A stretch of DNA of 64,000 nucleotides from Pseudomonas taiwanensis DSM 21245 (GCF_000425785.1 NZ_KE384451.1:105873-169872), one strand, 5' to 3'; numbered from the stretch's first letter, positions 50,553 through 60,216 are shown. Notes: generated from the letters alone by a model not told the origin. Numbers and translations are program-made.

Positions 50553-50557
50553 GAGCC

Positions 50558-51427
50558 ATGCAAGGCGCGATGATACGTCAGCAGCAACCCGTTACCGGCC
50601 GTAGCAAGCCGGTGCCGCGTGGTGCCAGCCGACTGGTGGCCGACGAGCCCGTATCGGCGCGCCTGCCTCGGCCAAGCCTCGGTGGTCTCAAGCGCCTGCT
50701 GTGGCCCGTGCTGCTGGTGGCGGCGGGCTTTGGTGCCTACGAAGGCGCCATTCGCCTCATGCCTTACGCCGACCGGCCGATCACCAAGATCGCCGTACAA
50801 GGCGACCTGAGCTACATCAGCCAGCAGGCGGTGCAGCAACGGATCGCGCCGTACGTGGCGTCGAGCTTCTTCAGCGTCGACCTAACGGCGATGCGCGCAG
50901 AGCTCGAGCAGATGCCATGGATCGCCCATGCCGAGGTTCGCCGGGTATGGCCGGACGAGGTGGTGATTCGCCTTGAGGAACAGTTGCCGGTTGCGCGCTG
51001 GGGGGACGAAGCCTTGCTCAACAACCAAGGTCAGGCCTTCACCCCGCGCGAGTTGGCCAACTACGAGCACCTGCCGCAGCTGTTCGGGCCGCAGCGCGCT
51101 CAGCAACAAGTCATGCAGCAGTATCAGGTATTGAGCCAGATGCTGCGCCCCCTGGGCTTTTCCATCGCTCGCCTGGAGCTGCGCGAGCGGGGCAGCTGGT
51201 TCCTGACCACAGGCGCGGGTAGCGCCGGGTCGGGTGTCGAGCTGCTGTTGGGGCGCGATCACCTGGTGGAGAAGATGCGCCGTTTCATTGCCATTTACGA
51301 CAAGACACTCAAAGAGCAGATCACCAACATCGCCCGCATTGATCTGCGTTATTCCAACGGACTTGCCGTTGGTTGGCGGGAACCGATTGCACCGACGACG
51401 GCCCAACCCGCCGTTGCGAAGAATTAG
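50558..51427 (+). CDS. ftsQ: Cell division protein FtsQ
   Basis: The 289-aa bitopic protein has a basic cytoplasmic tail of about 45 residues, one TM helix (about 47-68), a POTRA domain (about 73-142; ITKIAVQGDLSYISQQAVQQ) and a beta domain. It recruits FtsL and FtsB and links early and late divisome proteins. RVWPDEVVIRLEEQ is a typical POTRA end. It lies between ddlB and ftsA; ftsA begins 14 bp downstream. Confidence 0.95.
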   Translation: MQGAMIRQQQPVTGRSKPVPRGASRLVADEPVSARLPRPSLGGLKRLLWPVLLVAAGFGAYEGAIRLMPYADRPITKIAVQGDLSYISQQAVQQRIAPYVASSFFSVDLTAMRAELEQMPWIAHAEVRRVWPDEVVIRLEEQLPVARWGDEALLNNQGQAFTPRELANYEHLPQLFGPQRAQQQVMQQYQVLSQMLRPLGFSIARLELRERGSWFLTTGAGSAGSGVELLLGRDHLVEKMRRFIAIYDKTLKEQITNIARIDLRYSNGLAVGWREPIAPTTAQPAVAKN

Positions 51428-51441
51428 AGAGAGGCAGGACC

Positions 51442-52698
51442 ATGGCAAACGCGCATAGCGGCAAAATGATCGTCGGGCTGGACATCGGCACCTCCAAGGT
51501 GGTGGCGCTGGTGGGTGAAGTGGCCGAAGACGGCACCCTGGAAATCGTGGGTATCGGCACCCATCCGTCCCGTGGCCTGAAGAAAGGCGTGGTGGTGAAC
51601 ATCGAGTCCACCGTGCAGTCGATCCAGCGCGCGGTGGAAGAAGCGCAGCTGATGGCCGGTTGCCGCATCCACTCCGCATTCGTCGGCGTGGCCGGCAACC
51701 ATATCCGCAGCCTGAACTCCCACGGTATCGTCGCCATTCGCGATCGCGAAGTGAGTCTCGCCGACCTTGAGCGGGTACTCGACGCTGCCCAGGCCGTGGC
51801 CATTCCGGCCGATCAGCGTGTGCTGCACACCCTGCCGCAGGACTACGTGATCGATAACCAGGAAGGCGTGCGCGAGCCGCTGGGCATGTCCGGCGTTCGT
51901 CTGGAAGCCAAGGTCCACGTGGTCACCTGCGCAGTCAATGCGGCACAGAACATCGAGAAGTGCGTGCGCCGCTGTGGCCTGGAAATTGACGACATCATCC
52001 TCGAGCAACTGGCCTCGGCCTACTCGGTGCTGACCGACGACGAGAAAGAGCTGGGCGTGTGCCTGGTAGACATCGGTGGTGGCACGACCGATATCGCCAT
52101 CTTCACCGAAGGCGCCATCCGCCACACCGCGGTGATCCCGATCGCGGGCGACCAGGTGACCAACGACATCGCCATGGCCCTGCGCACGCCCACCCAGTAC
52201 GCCGAGGAAATCAAGATCCGTTACGCCTGCGCCCTGGCCAAGCTGGCCGGCGCTGGCGAGACCATCAAGGTGCCAAGCGTGGGCGACCGTCCTCCGCGCG
52301 AGCTGTCGCGTCAGGCCCTGGCCGAGGTGGTGGAGCCGCGTTACGACGAGCTCTTCACCCTGATCCAGGCCGAGCTGCGTCGCAGCGGCTACGAGGACCT
52401 GGTGCCAGCCGGCATCGTCCTTACCGGTGGCACCGCGAAGATGGAAGGTGCCGTGGAACTGGCCGAAGAAATCTTCCACATGCCGGTACGCCTTGGCGTA
52501 CCGCACAGCGTTCGGGGACTGAGCGACGTGGTGCGCAACCCGATCTATTCCACTGGCGTGGGCTTGCTCACCTATGGCCTGCAGAAGCAGACCGAGGACT
52601 TGCCCCTGACCGGTAACAGCAGCAGCAACAGCTATGGCGATGAACCGAAGGCCCCAGTGCTTGAGCGCTTCAAGCGGTGGGTCCAGGGCAACTTCTAA
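51442..52698 (+). CDS. ftsA: Cell division protein FtsA
   Basis: The 418-aa actin-family protein tethers FtsZ to the membrane. Visible are the phosphate-1 motif GLDIGTSKVVALVGE, the 1C subdomain near residues 85-165, the phosphate-2 motif DIGGGTTDIAIF, and the adenosine motif VLTGGTAKMEG. The C-terminal amphipathic membrane helix (LERFKRWVQGNF) is intact. I start at ATG 51442, because the longer open frame runs into ftsQ. GAGGCAGGA precedes the start. Confidence 0.97.
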   Translation: MANAHSGKMIVGLDIGTSKVVALVGEVAEDGTLEIVGIGTHPSRGLKKGVVVNIESTVQSIQRAVEEAQLMAGCRIHSAFVGVAGNHIRSLNSHGIVAIRDREVSLADLERVLDAAQAVAIPADQRVLHTLPQDYVIDNQEGVREPLGMSGVRLEAKVHVVTCAVNAAQNIEKCVRRCGLEIDDIILEQLASAYSVLTDDEKELGVCLVDIGGGTTDIAIFTEGAIRHTAVIPIAGDQVTNDIAMALRTPTQYAEEIKIRYACALAKLAGAGETIKVPSVGDRPPRELSRQALAEVVEPRYDELFTLIQAELRRSGYEDLVPAGIVLTGGTAKMEGAVELAEEIFHMPVRLGVPHSVRGLSDVVRNPIYSTGVGLLTYGLQKQTEDLPLTGNSSSNSYGDEPKAPVLERFKRWVQGNF

Positions 52699-52753
52699 GT
52701 TTCAAAGCAGTAGTGGTAGGCGCGACAACTAGAGAACTGTAAGGAGAGGGAAA

Positions 52754-53950
52754 ATGTTCGAGCTCGTAGACAACGTCCCGCAAAGTCCGGTCATCAAGGT
52801 GATCGGCGTTGGCGGTGGCGGCGGCAACGCCGTCAACCACATGGTGAAGAGCAACATCGAAGGCGTCGAGTTCATCTGCGCCAACACCGATGCTCAAGCG
52901 CTGAAAAACATCGGCGCGCGCACCATCCTGCAACTGGGTACCGGTGTGACCAAAGGCCTGGGTGCCGGTGCCAATCCGGAAGTCGGTCGTCAGGCCGCGC
53001 TGGAAGACCGTGAGCGTATCGCCGAGGTGCTGCAGGGCACCAACATGGTGTTCATCACCACTGGCATGGGGGGTGGTACCGGTACCGGTGCGGCGCCGAT
53101 CATCGCCGAAGTGGCCAAGGAAATGGGCATTCTCACCGTTGCCGTGGTGACCCGTCCGTTCCCGTTCGAGGGCCGCAAGCGCATGCAGATCGCCGATGAA
53201 GGCATCCGTATGCTGGCGGAAAGCGTTGACTCGCTGATCACCATCCCTAACGAAAAACTGCTGACCATCCTGGGCAAGGATGCCAGCCTGCTGTCTGCCT
53301 TCGCCAAGGCAGACGACGTGCTGGCCGGCGCCGTTCGCGGTATTTCCGACATCATCAAGCGTCCGGGCATGATCAACGTCGACTTCGCCGACGTGCGTAC
53401 CGTGATGGGCGAGATGGGCATGGCGATGATGGGCACTGGCTGCGCCAGCGGTCCGAACCGTGCTCGCGAGGCGACCGAGGCAGCCATCCGCAACCCGCTG
53501 CTCGAAGACGTCAACCTGCAGGGCGCTCGCGGTATCCTGGTCAACATCACCGCAGGTCCCGACCTGTCGCTGGGCGAATACTCCGATGTGGGTAGCATCA
53601 TCGAAGCCTTCGCCTCCGACCACGCGATGGTCAAGGTCGGTACCGTTATCGACCCGGACATGCGCGACGAGCTGCACGTCACCGTGGTCGCCACTGGCCT
53701 GGGCGCTCGTATCGAGAAGCCGGTCAAGGTGGTGGACAACACCCTGCAGACCGCCCAGCAGGTATACGAGTCGTCCAACCCTGCGCCTGCGCGTCAGGAG
53801 CAGCCAGCGGTCAACTACCGTGACCTGGAGCGTCCGACCGTGATGCGCAACCAGGCCCATGCAGGTGCCGCCGCGGCAGCTAAACTCAACCCACAGGATG
53901 ATCTGGACTACCTTGATATTCCGGCATTCCTGCGTCGTCAGGCTGATTAA
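52754..53950 (+). CDS. ftsZ: Cell division protein FtsZ
   Basis: The 398-aa tubulin-family GTPase forms the Z-ring. The tubulin signature GGGTGTGA is at residues 106-113, with GVGGGGGNAVNHM at 18-30 and a T7 NVDFADVRTVM region. After the globular part (to about 317) comes a variable linker. The conserved C-terminal peptide (DYLDIPAFLRRQAD) binds FtsA, ZipA and others. AAGGAGAGG precedes the ATG; the 55-bp gap after ftsA allows separate expression. Confidence 0.98.
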   Translation: MFELVDNVPQSPVIKVIGVGGGGGNAVNHMVKSNIEGVEFICANTDAQALKNIGARTILQLGTGVTKGLGAGANPEVGRQAALEDRERIAEVLQGTNMVFITTGMGGGTGTGAAPIIAEVAKEMGILTVAVVTRPFPFEGRKRMQIADEGIRMLAESVDSLITIPNEKLLTILGKDASLLSAFAKADDVLAGAVRGISDIIKRPGMINVDFADVRTVMGEMGMAMMGTGCASGPNRAREATEAAIRNPLLEDVNLQGARGILVNITAGPDLSLGEYSDVGSIIEAFASDHAMVKVGTVIDPDMRDELHVTVVATGLGARIEKPVKVVDNTLQTAQQVYESSNPAPARQEQPAVNYRDLERPTVMRNQAHAGAAAAAKLNPQDDLDYLDIPAFLRRQAD

Positions 53951-54062
53951 TGGAATTTATCAGGGGTATAGGGGTGATTGGTGTTCAGCAAAGGCCGGGT
54001 CTGTTATCATCCCCAGCCTTTGTTGATACCTGTTCGCAATTTGCGCTGAAGCGGCCAATGCC

Positions 54063-54974
54063 ATGATTAAACAACGCACCCTGAAGAATACCATCCGTGC
54101 CACAGGTGTCGGTCTGCACTCCGGGGAGAAGGTCTACCTGACCCTCAAGCCTGCGCCTGTTGACACCGGCATCGTCTTCCGTCGCGCCGACCTCGACCCT
54201 GTGGTCGAAATCCCGGCGCGCGCGGCCAACGTCGGTGAGACAACCATGTCGACGACGCTGGTCAACGGTGACGTCAAGGTCGATACGGTCGAGCACCTGC
54301 TCTCCGCCATGGCGGGCCTGGGCATCGATAACGCCTACGTCGAGCTCTCCGCCTCGGAAGTGCCGATCATGGATGGCAGCGCCGGTCCCTTCGTATTCCT
54401 GATTCAGTCTGCTGGCCTGGAAGAACAGGACGCAGCCAAGAAGTTCATCCGTATCCTGCGCGAAGTGACAGTGGAGGAGGGCGACAAGCGCGCTACCTTC
54501 CTGCCGTTCGACGGGTTCAAGGTGAGCTTCGAGATCGACTTCGACCACCCGGTGCTGCGCAACCGGACCCAAAGTGCCAGCGTCGACTTCTCCAGCACGT
54601 CGTTCGTGAAGGAAGTCAGCCGCGCCCGTACCTTTGGTTTCATGCGTGACATCGAGTACCTGCGCAAGCACAACCTCGCGTTGGGCGGCAGTGTCGAGAA
54701 CGCCATCGTTGTCGACGAAGACGGCGTGCTGAACGAAGACGGCCTTCGCTATGAAGACGAATTCGTCAAGCACAAGATCCTCGATGCCATCGGCGACCTT
54801 TACCTGCTGGGCAACAGCCTGATCGGCGAGTTTAAGGGCTTCAAGTCCGGACACGCGCTGAACAACCAGCTGCTGCGCAAGCTCATTGCTGAAAAAGATG
54901 CCTGGGAAGTGGTCACTTTCGAAGATGCCAGTACGGCACCGATCTCGTACATGCGCCCTGTTGCGGCCGTGTAA
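54063..54974 (+). CDS. lpxC: UDP-3-O-acyl-GlcNAc deacetylase LpxC
   Basis: The 303-aa zinc enzyme carries out the first committed step of lipid A synthesis. Metal ligands are His78 in VEHLLSAMAG and the His/Asp pair in HKILDAIGD (about residues 237 and 241); Glu77 and His in KSGHALNN serve catalysis. The gene lies 112 bp after ftsZ and is followed by a strong terminator. It ends the wall-and-envelope block. Confidence 0.97.
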   Translation: MIKQRTLKNTIRATGVGLHSGEKVYLTLKPAPVDTGIVFRRADLDPVVEIPARAANVGETTMSTTLVNGDVKVDTVEHLLSAMAGLGIDNAYVELSASEVPIMDGSAGPFVFLIQSAGLEEQDAAKKFIRILREVTVEEGDKRATFLPFDGFKVSFEIDFDHPVLRNRTQSASVDFSSTSFVKEVSRARTFGFMRDIEYLRKHNLALGGSVENAIVVDEDGVLNEDGLRYEDEFVKHKILDAIGDLYLLGNSLIGEFKGFKSGHALNNQLLRKLIAEKDAWEVVTFEDASTAPISYMRPVAAV

Positions 54975-54998
54975 GTTCGAACACTCTCTAGTTCATTG

Positions 54999-55022
54999 AG
55001 GCCACCTTCGGGTGGCCTTTTT
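54999..55022 (+). terminator. Rho-independent terminator after lpxC
   Basis: AGGCCACC-TTCG-GGTGGCCT is a perfect 8-bp stem with a TTCG tetraloop and a T-run. Confidence 0.93.
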
Positions 55023-55066
55023 ATTGCCTGGATCGTGTGGTGTCGGGAGGAAGGGCTCCCACCTCT

Positions 55067-55170
55067 GTTTCGGGCCAGTCATGCCTGCGGGATGCGCGCG
55101 CGACCGCTTCGGCGCCTGGCACGTTATCGCGCGCATCTTCGGTAGAAGCGAGCCTTGCTCGCGATGCGCC
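55067..55170. repeat. Degenerate composite repeat, copy C
   Basis: GTTTCGGGCCAGT (55067-55079), GCGCGCGACCGCTTCGG and a right REP core with one base changed (GTAGAAGCGAGCCTTGCTCGC, split near 55143) match copies A and B. The left outer arm is missing. It sits between the lpxC terminator and the 3' end of dciA. Confidence 0.7.
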
Positions 55171-55173
55171 TGG

Positions 55174-55626
55174 CTACTTCTCTCGGGCGTGCGCGGCCAG
55201 TCGTTCCAGTGCGGCGCGCAACTTGGGGTCAGCAATGCCCTCGGCGGTGTCACGCAAGCTCTCGGCCGCCGTGCTCGACAGCTCGATGGCATGTCCGCCA
55301 CGCTTGGCAGGCACCAGCGGCGGCTGCACCTTGAACAGGATACGGGAGAGGTTGCCGAACGCTTCCATGGCCTGTAGCTGGCGCATCAGGCGCTTTTGCT
55401 GATAGCGCAGGCGTGTAGCCCAATGACCGTCGGTCACCACCAGTAACAGCGTGCCGTCGCGCCACGATGCCACATGGCAGTGCTCGCGGGCGGCTGGTTG
55501 CAGCTGGCTTTCCAGTAGGCGCTGCAAGTGCTCCAGGCGCTCGGCCTGGTTCAGTAACAAGCGCAGCGGGCGGTTCTGGCGCAACAGGGCAGAGGGCGGC
55601 TGGGCGGGAGTGGGTTTGTAGGCCAT
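55174..55626 (-). CDS. dciA: DciA family protein (DUF721), predicted replicative helicase loader
   Basis: The 150-aa protein has the DciA/DUF721 core (about residues 15-110), with LRLLLNQAERLEHLQRLLES, CHVASWRDGTLLLVVTDGHW and ATRLRYQQKRLMRQL. DciA is the ancestral bacterial partner that loads DnaB helicase in species without DnaC. The lpxC-dciA-secA position is common in gammaproteobacteria. Its 3' end abuts a degenerate repeat, which could have altered the last residues. Confidence 0.88.
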   Translation of the reverse strand: MAYKPTPAQPPSALLRQNRPLRLLLNQAERLEHLQRLLESQLQPAAREHCHVASWRDGTLLLVVTDGHWATRLRYQQKRLMRQLQAMEAFGNLSRILFKVQPPLVPAKRGGHAIELSSTAAESLRDTAEGIADPKLRAALERLAAHAREK

Positions 55627-55766
55627 GGGGTACGCACGCGGTTACAAGATCGGCAGTCTAACATTTCCGGCACCCTGGCTGGCCTCATCGCCGGCTGGCC
55701 GGCAATACGTCGGTGCAGACCCTGCGGGATACGAGTCATTCGCGATACGTTTCATGAACACAAGGG

Positions 55767-55794
55767 TTGAACTCAGTGAAAATGACCCTATCTT
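55767..55794 (+). promoter_or_regulatory. Candidate secA promoter
   Basis: TTGAAC, 16 bp and TATCTT lie about 160 bp before the secA start. A second -10-like TAGAAT at 55866 could give a shorter leader. The 327-bp gap 55627-55953 also holds a GCCGGCTGGCCGGC palindrome near 55690 and must carry the dciA promoter. I see no SecM-like gene. Confidence 0.4.
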
Positions 55795-55953
55795 AGAAAC
55801 GCCCCCGCCAAAGCGCTGTGCCAGCATCGTGGAAATCCACCACTTTCCTCACCATCGTTTCCGGGTAGAATGCTCGTTCGCATGCGGCCTCAGGGCTGCA
55901 CGGGCGACTCATGGGGCCGCCCTCCATCCCTACGTGTGGAAGATCCTGCCGAT

Positions 55954-58689
55954 ATGTTTGCGCCTTTGTTAAAGAAACTTTTTGGAAGCAAGAACGAGCG
56001 TGAAGTCAAACGCATGCTCAAGACGGTGAACATCGTCAATGCTCTCGAAGAGAAGATGGTGGCCCTCTCCGACGAGCAGCTGCGGGGCAAGACCGCAGAG
56101 TTCAAGGAGCGCCTGGCCAAAGGCGAGACACTGGACCAATTGCTGCCCGAGGCCTTCGCCGTTGCCCGTGAGGCCGGCAAGCGAGTCATGGGCATGCGTC
56201 ACTTCGATGTGCAGCTGATCGGCGGCATGACCCTGCACGAGGGTATGATCGCAGAAATGCGCACCGGCGAAGGCAAGACCTTGGTCGGTACCCTGGCCGT
56301 CTATCTCAATGCATTGTCCGGCAAGGGCGTGCATGTCGTGACCGTCAACGACTACCTGGCCCGCCGTGACGCCAACTGGATGCGTCCGCTGTACGAATTC
56401 CTCGGCCTGACCGTTGGCATCGTATCGGCCTTCCAGCCGCCGGAAGAGAAGCGCGCCGCCTACGCCGCCGACATCACCTACGGCACCAACAACGAATTCG
56501 GTTTCGACTACCTGCGCGACAACATGGCCTTCAGCCAGGAAGAGAAGTTCCAGCGTGAACTGAACTTCGCCGTGATCGACGAAGTCGACTCGATCCTCAT
56601 CGACGAAGCCCGTACCCCGCTGATCATCTCTGGCCAGGCCGAAGACAGCTCGAAGCTGTACATCGAGATCAACCGCCTGATCCCGCGCTTGAAGCAGCAC
56701 ATCGAAGAGGTCGAAGGTCAGGTCACCCAGGAAGGCCACTTCACCATCGACGAGAAGAGCCGCCAGGTCGAACTCAACGAGGCCGGTCACCAGTACATCG
56801 AAGAGATGCTGACCCAGGCCGGTCTGCTGGCCGAGGGCGAAAGCCTCTACTCGGCGCACAACCTGGGCCTGCTGACCCACGTCTACGCCGGCCTGCGTGC
56901 GCACAAGCTGTTCCACCGCAACGTCGAGTACATCGTCCAGGACGGCCAGGTCCTGCTGATCGACGAGCACACCGGCCGTACCATGCCAGGCCGCCGTCTG
57001 TCCGAGGGCCTGCACCAGGCCATCGAGGCGAAGGAAAACCTGAACATCCAGGCCGAAAGCCAGACGCTGGCTTCGACCACCTTCCAGAACTACTTCCGTC
57101 TCTACACCAAGCTGTCCGGCATGACCGGTACCGCCGATACCGAAGCGTTCGAATTCGCCCAGATCTACGCCCTCAACGTGATGGTCATTCCGCCTAACAA
57201 GCCGCTGGCGCGCAAGGACTTCAACGACCTGGTCTACCTGACCGCGGACGAAAAATATGCCGCGATCATCGCTGACATCAAAGAGAGCCTGAGTCATGGC
57301 CGTCCGGTACTGGTAGGTACCGCGACCATCGAAACGTCCGAGCACATGTCGAACCTTCTGAAGAAGGAAGGTATCGACCACAAGGTACTGAACGCCAAGT
57401 ACCACGAGAAGGAAGCCGAGATCATCGCCCAGGCCGGCGCGCCAGGTGCGCTGACCATCGCCACCAACATGGCCGGTCGCGGTACCGACATCCTGCTGGG
57501 CGGCAACTGGGAGGCCGAAGTGGCGGCCTTGGAGAACCCGACCGCCGAGCAGATCGCCCAGATCAAGGCGGATTGGCAGAAACGTCACCAGCAAGTGATC
57601 GAGGCTGGCGGCCTGCACGTCATCGCTTCCGAGCGTCACGAATCCCGCCGTATCGACAACCAGCTGCGCGGCCGTTCCGGTCGTCAGGGCGACCCGGGTT
57701 CGAGCCGCTTCTACCTGTCGCTGGAAGACAGCCTGATGCGTATCTTCGCCTCCGACCGGGTGAAGAACTTCATGAAGGCCCTGGGCATGCAGTCCGGCGA
57801 GGCTATCGAACACCGCATGGTGACCAACGCCATCGAGAAAGCCCAGCGCAAGGTCGAAGGCCGCAACTTCGACATCCGCAAGCAGTTGCTCGAATACGAC
57901 GACGTGGCCAACGAGCAGCGCAAGGTGATCTACCACATGCGCAACAGCCTGCTGGCCGCCGAGAACATTGGCGATACCATCGAAGAGTTCCGCAAGGAAG
58001 TCCTGGATGCCACCATCAGCCAGCACATTCCACCGCAGTCGCTGCCTGAGCAGTGGGACGTGGCCGGTCTGGAAGCGTCGCTGGCCAGTGATTTCGCCAT
58101 GAAGCTGCCGATCCAGCAGTGGCTCGACGAGGACGATCACCTCTACGAGGAGACCCTGCGCGAGAAGCTGCTGAACGAGATCACCCGCGCCTACACCGAG
58201 AAGGAAGACCAGGCCGGCATCGAGGCCCTGCGCACCTTCGAGAAGCAGATCCTGCTGCGCGTGCTGGACGACCTGTGGAAAGACCACCTGTCGACCATGG
58301 ACCACCTGCGTCACGGTATTCACCTGCGTGGTTACGCGCAAAAGAACCCGAAGCAGGAGTACAAGCGCGAATCGTTCACCCTGTTCCAGGAACTGCTCGA
58401 GTCGATCAAGCGCGACACCATTCGTGTGCTGTCCCACGTTCAGGTGCGTCGCGAAGATCCAGCCGAAGAGGAAGCCCGTCTGCGTCGCGAGGCCGAGGAG
58501 CTGGCCAGCCGCATGCAGTTCCAGCACGCCGCTGCCCCTGGTCTTGAAGCCGAGCAGCAGAGCGAGGAGGGCGCCGAAGTGGCCGTGGCTGCCGCGCCGG
58601 TGCGCAACGAGCAGAAGCTGGGCCGCAACGAGCCGTGCTGGTGTGGTTCGGGCAAGAAGTTCAAGCATTGCCATGGTCAGATCGAGTGA
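55954..58689 (+). CDS. secA: Preprotein translocase ATPase SecA
   Basis: The 911-aa motor drives secretory proteins through SecYEG. Visible are Walker A MRTGEGKTLVGTLA (near residue 103), the DEAD-like VIDEVDSILIDEART, the block TIATNMAGRGTDILLGG, RSGRQGDPGSSRFYLS, and a C-terminal SEC-C zinc motif CWCGSGKKFKHCHG that binds SecB. I start at ATG 55954, the family N-terminus MFAPLLKKLFGS; the 28 extra codons upstream lack homology. The gene is full length. Confidence 0.97.
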   Translation: MFAPLLKKLFGSKNEREVKRMLKTVNIVNALEEKMVALSDEQLRGKTAEFKERLAKGETLDQLLPEAFAVAREAGKRVMGMRHFDVQLIGGMTLHEGMIAEMRTGEGKTLVGTLAVYLNALSGKGVHVVTVNDYLARRDANWMRPLYEFLGLTVGIVSAFQPPEEKRAAYAADITYGTNNEFGFDYLRDNMAFSQEEKFQRELNFAVIDEVDSILIDEARTPLIISGQAEDSSKLYIEINRLIPRLKQHIEEVEGQVTQEGHFTIDEKSRQVELNEAGHQYIEEMLTQAGLLAEGESLYSAHNLGLLTHVYAGLRAHKLFHRNVEYIVQDGQVLLIDEHTGRTMPGRRLSEGLHQAIEAKENLNIQAESQTLASTTFQNYFRLYTKLSGMTGTADTEAFEFAQIYALNVMVIPPNKPLARKDFNDLVYLTADEKYAAIIADIKESLSHGRPVLVGTATIETSEHMSNLLKKEGIDHKVLNAKYHEKEAEIIAQAGAPGALTIATNMAGRGTDILLGGNWEAEVAALENPTAEQIAQIKADWQKRHQQVIEAGGLHVIASERHESRRIDNQLRGRSGRQGDPGSSRFYLSLEDSLMRIFASDRVKNFMKALGMQSGEAIEHRMVTNAIEKAQRKVEGRNFDIRKQLLEYDDVANEQRKVIYHMRNSLLAAENIGDTIEEFRKEVLDATISQHIPPQSLPEQWDVAGLEASLASDFAMKLPIQQWLDEDDHLYEETLREKLLNEITRAYTEKEDQAGIEALRTFEKQILLRVLDDLWKDHLSTMDHLRHGIHLRGYAQKNPKQEYKRESFTLFQELLESIKRDTIRVLSHVQVRREDPAEEEARLRREAEELASRMQFQHAAAPGLEAEQQSEEGAEVAVAAAPVRNEQKLGRNEPCWCGSGKKFKHCHGQIE

Positions 58690-58700
58690 TCTGACCTGAG

Positions 58701-58826
58701 GGGCCGCTCTGCGGCCCTATCGCGACACAAGGCCGCTCCCACAGGTACTGCGCCCAGCTCATCGGCGGCGTGGTATCCGGTGGGAGCGGCTTTGTGTCAC
58801 GAAGGGGGCGCCAAGCGGCCCCGCTC
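58701..58826. repeat. REPIN between secA and argJ
   Basis: The left part has GGGCCGC-TCT-GCGGCCC followed by ATCGCGACACAAGGCCGCTC. The right part has the inverted copy GAGCGGCTTTGTGTCACGAA and ends in GCGGCCCC. This is a fourth REP class; related halves occur near 12108 and 61797. It can also serve as the secA 3' hairpin. Confidence 0.8.
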
Positions 58827-58865
58827 TACACATTGTTCTCAAACCCTATTTCTAGGAGCGCTCTA

Positions 58866-60083
58866 ATGGCTGTTGGTCTTGGTCCTTTGCCCACCTTGCA
58901 CCCGGTTCCGGGTTTCGAACTCGGTATTGCATCCGCGGGCATCAAGCGTCCCGGGCGCAAGGATGTGGTGGTCATGCGCTGTGCCGAAGGCTCCAGCGTC
59001 GCAGGTGTGTTCACCCTCAATGCCTTCTGCGCAGCGCCGGTGATCCTGTCCAAGCAGCGTGTGCAGGGCACCGTGCGCTACTTGCTGACCAACACCGGCA
59101 ACGCCAACGCCGGTACCGGCGCTCCTGGTCTGGCCGCTGCCGAGCGTACCTGCGCCAAGCTGGCGGAACTTGCCGGCGTACCTGCCGAATCGGTACTGCC
59201 GTTCTCTACCGGTGTCATCGGTGAGCCGCTGCCGGTAGAGAAGATCGAAGGCGCCCTGCAGGCCGCCCTGGACAACCTGTCGGAAAACAACTGGGCTGAA
59301 GCCGCCACCGGCATCATGACCACCGACACCCTGCCCAAAGGCGCCAGCCGTCAGTTCCAGCACGATGGCGTGACCGTCACCGTGACCGGCATCAGCAAGG
59401 GCGCGGGCATGATCCGTCCGAACATGGCCACCATGCTCGGTTATATCGCCACCGACGCCAAGGTCGCACCGGCGGTGCTCAAGGACCTGATGCTCGATGG
59501 CGCCAACAAGTCGTTCAACCGCATCACCATCGACGGCGACACCTCGACCAACGATTGCTGCATGCTCATCGCCACCGGCAAGGCCAACCTGCCGGAGGTC
59601 ACCCAAGCCAGCGGTGCGCTGTTCAAAGCCCTGAAAAAGGCGGTGTTCGAGGTGTGCATGGAAGTGGCTCAGGCCATCGTCCGTGATGGCGAAGGCGCTA
59701 CCAAGTTCGTCACCGTTCAGGTCAATGGCGGCGGCAACCACCAGGAGTGTCTGGACGTCGGTTACGCCGTGGCCCACTCGCCGCTGATCAAGACCGCGCT
59801 GTTCGCGTCCGACCCGAACTGGGGCCGTATTCTGGCTGCAGTGGGCCGCGCCGGTGTGCCGGAACTGGATGTCAGCCTGATCGACGTGTACCTGGACAAC
59901 GTCTGCATTGCCAGCAAAGGCGGCCGCAGCCCAAGTTACACCGAAGACCAGGGTGCCAAGGTGATGGCCCAGGAGGAAATCACCATTCGCATCGAGCTGG
60001 GCCGTGGCCAGTGCAGCGAAACCATCTGGACCACCGACCTGTCCCACGAGTACGTGAAGATCAACGCCGAATACCGTACCTGA
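58866..60083 (+). CDS. argJ: Bifunctional glutamate N-acetyltransferase/amino-acid acetyltransferase ArgJ
   Basis: The 405-aa Ntn-type enzyme recycles the acetyl group in arginine synthesis, moving it from N-acetylornithine to glutamate. The self-cleavage site lies in NMATMLGYIATDA, with nucleophile Thr189 after Ala188. Other family blocks are FTLNAFCAAPV, NTGNANAGTG, PFSTGVIGEPLPV and DSDP-like SDPNWGRILAA. I start at ATG 58866 with AGGAG upstream; the 32 codons before it are repeat sequence. Confidence 0.96.
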   Translation: MAVGLGPLPTLHPVPGFELGIASAGIKRPGRKDVVVMRCAEGSSVAGVFTLNAFCAAPVILSKQRVQGTVRYLLTNTGNANAGTGAPGLAAAERTCAKLAELAGVPAESVLPFSTGVIGEPLPVEKIEGALQAALDNLSENNWAEAATGIMTTDTLPKGASRQFQHDGVTVTVTGISKGAGMIRPNMATMLGYIATDAKVAPAVLKDLMLDGANKSFNRITIDGDTSTNDCCMLIATGKANLPEVTQASGALFKALKKAVFEVCMEVAQAIVRDGEGATKFVTVQVNGGGNHQECLDVGYAVAHSPLIKTALFASDPNWGRILAAVGRAGVPELDVSLIDVYLDNVCIASKGGRSPSYTEDQGAKVMAQEEITIRIELGRGQCSETIWTTDLSHEYVKINAEYRT

Positions 60084-60096
60084 TACAAGGTCCTGT

Positions 60097-60152
60097 TCGC
60101 CGGTAAGTCAGCTCCTGCAGGTGCAATGTCCACAGGAGCCGGCTTGCCGTGG
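60097..60152. repeat. Inverted repeat after argJ
   Basis: CGCCGGTAAGTCAGCTCCTG faces CAGGAGCCGGCTTGCCG across a short spacer. It is of the same class as 14393-14453. It fills much of the 133-bp gap between argJ and the GST gene. Confidence 0.65.
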
Positions 60153-60216
60153 TGCCGAACCGCGGCGATAGCCTGCCAGGCAGCCGCCACTCACCCGCAT
60201 TCAATGGAGCCGACCC

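Noticed and set aside
55627..55953. A SecM-like arrest peptide upstream of secA
   Set aside because: No short frame with a signal peptide and an arrest-like C-terminus is present. The frame that extends secA upstream lacks homology and an SD sequence.
55969..58674. A 901-codon open frame antisense to the whole of secA
   Set aside because: SecA has full domain homology on the plus strand. Long antisense frames are expected in G+C-rich genes with strong third-position bias, and the antisense protein shows no recognisable family and no ribosome-binding site.
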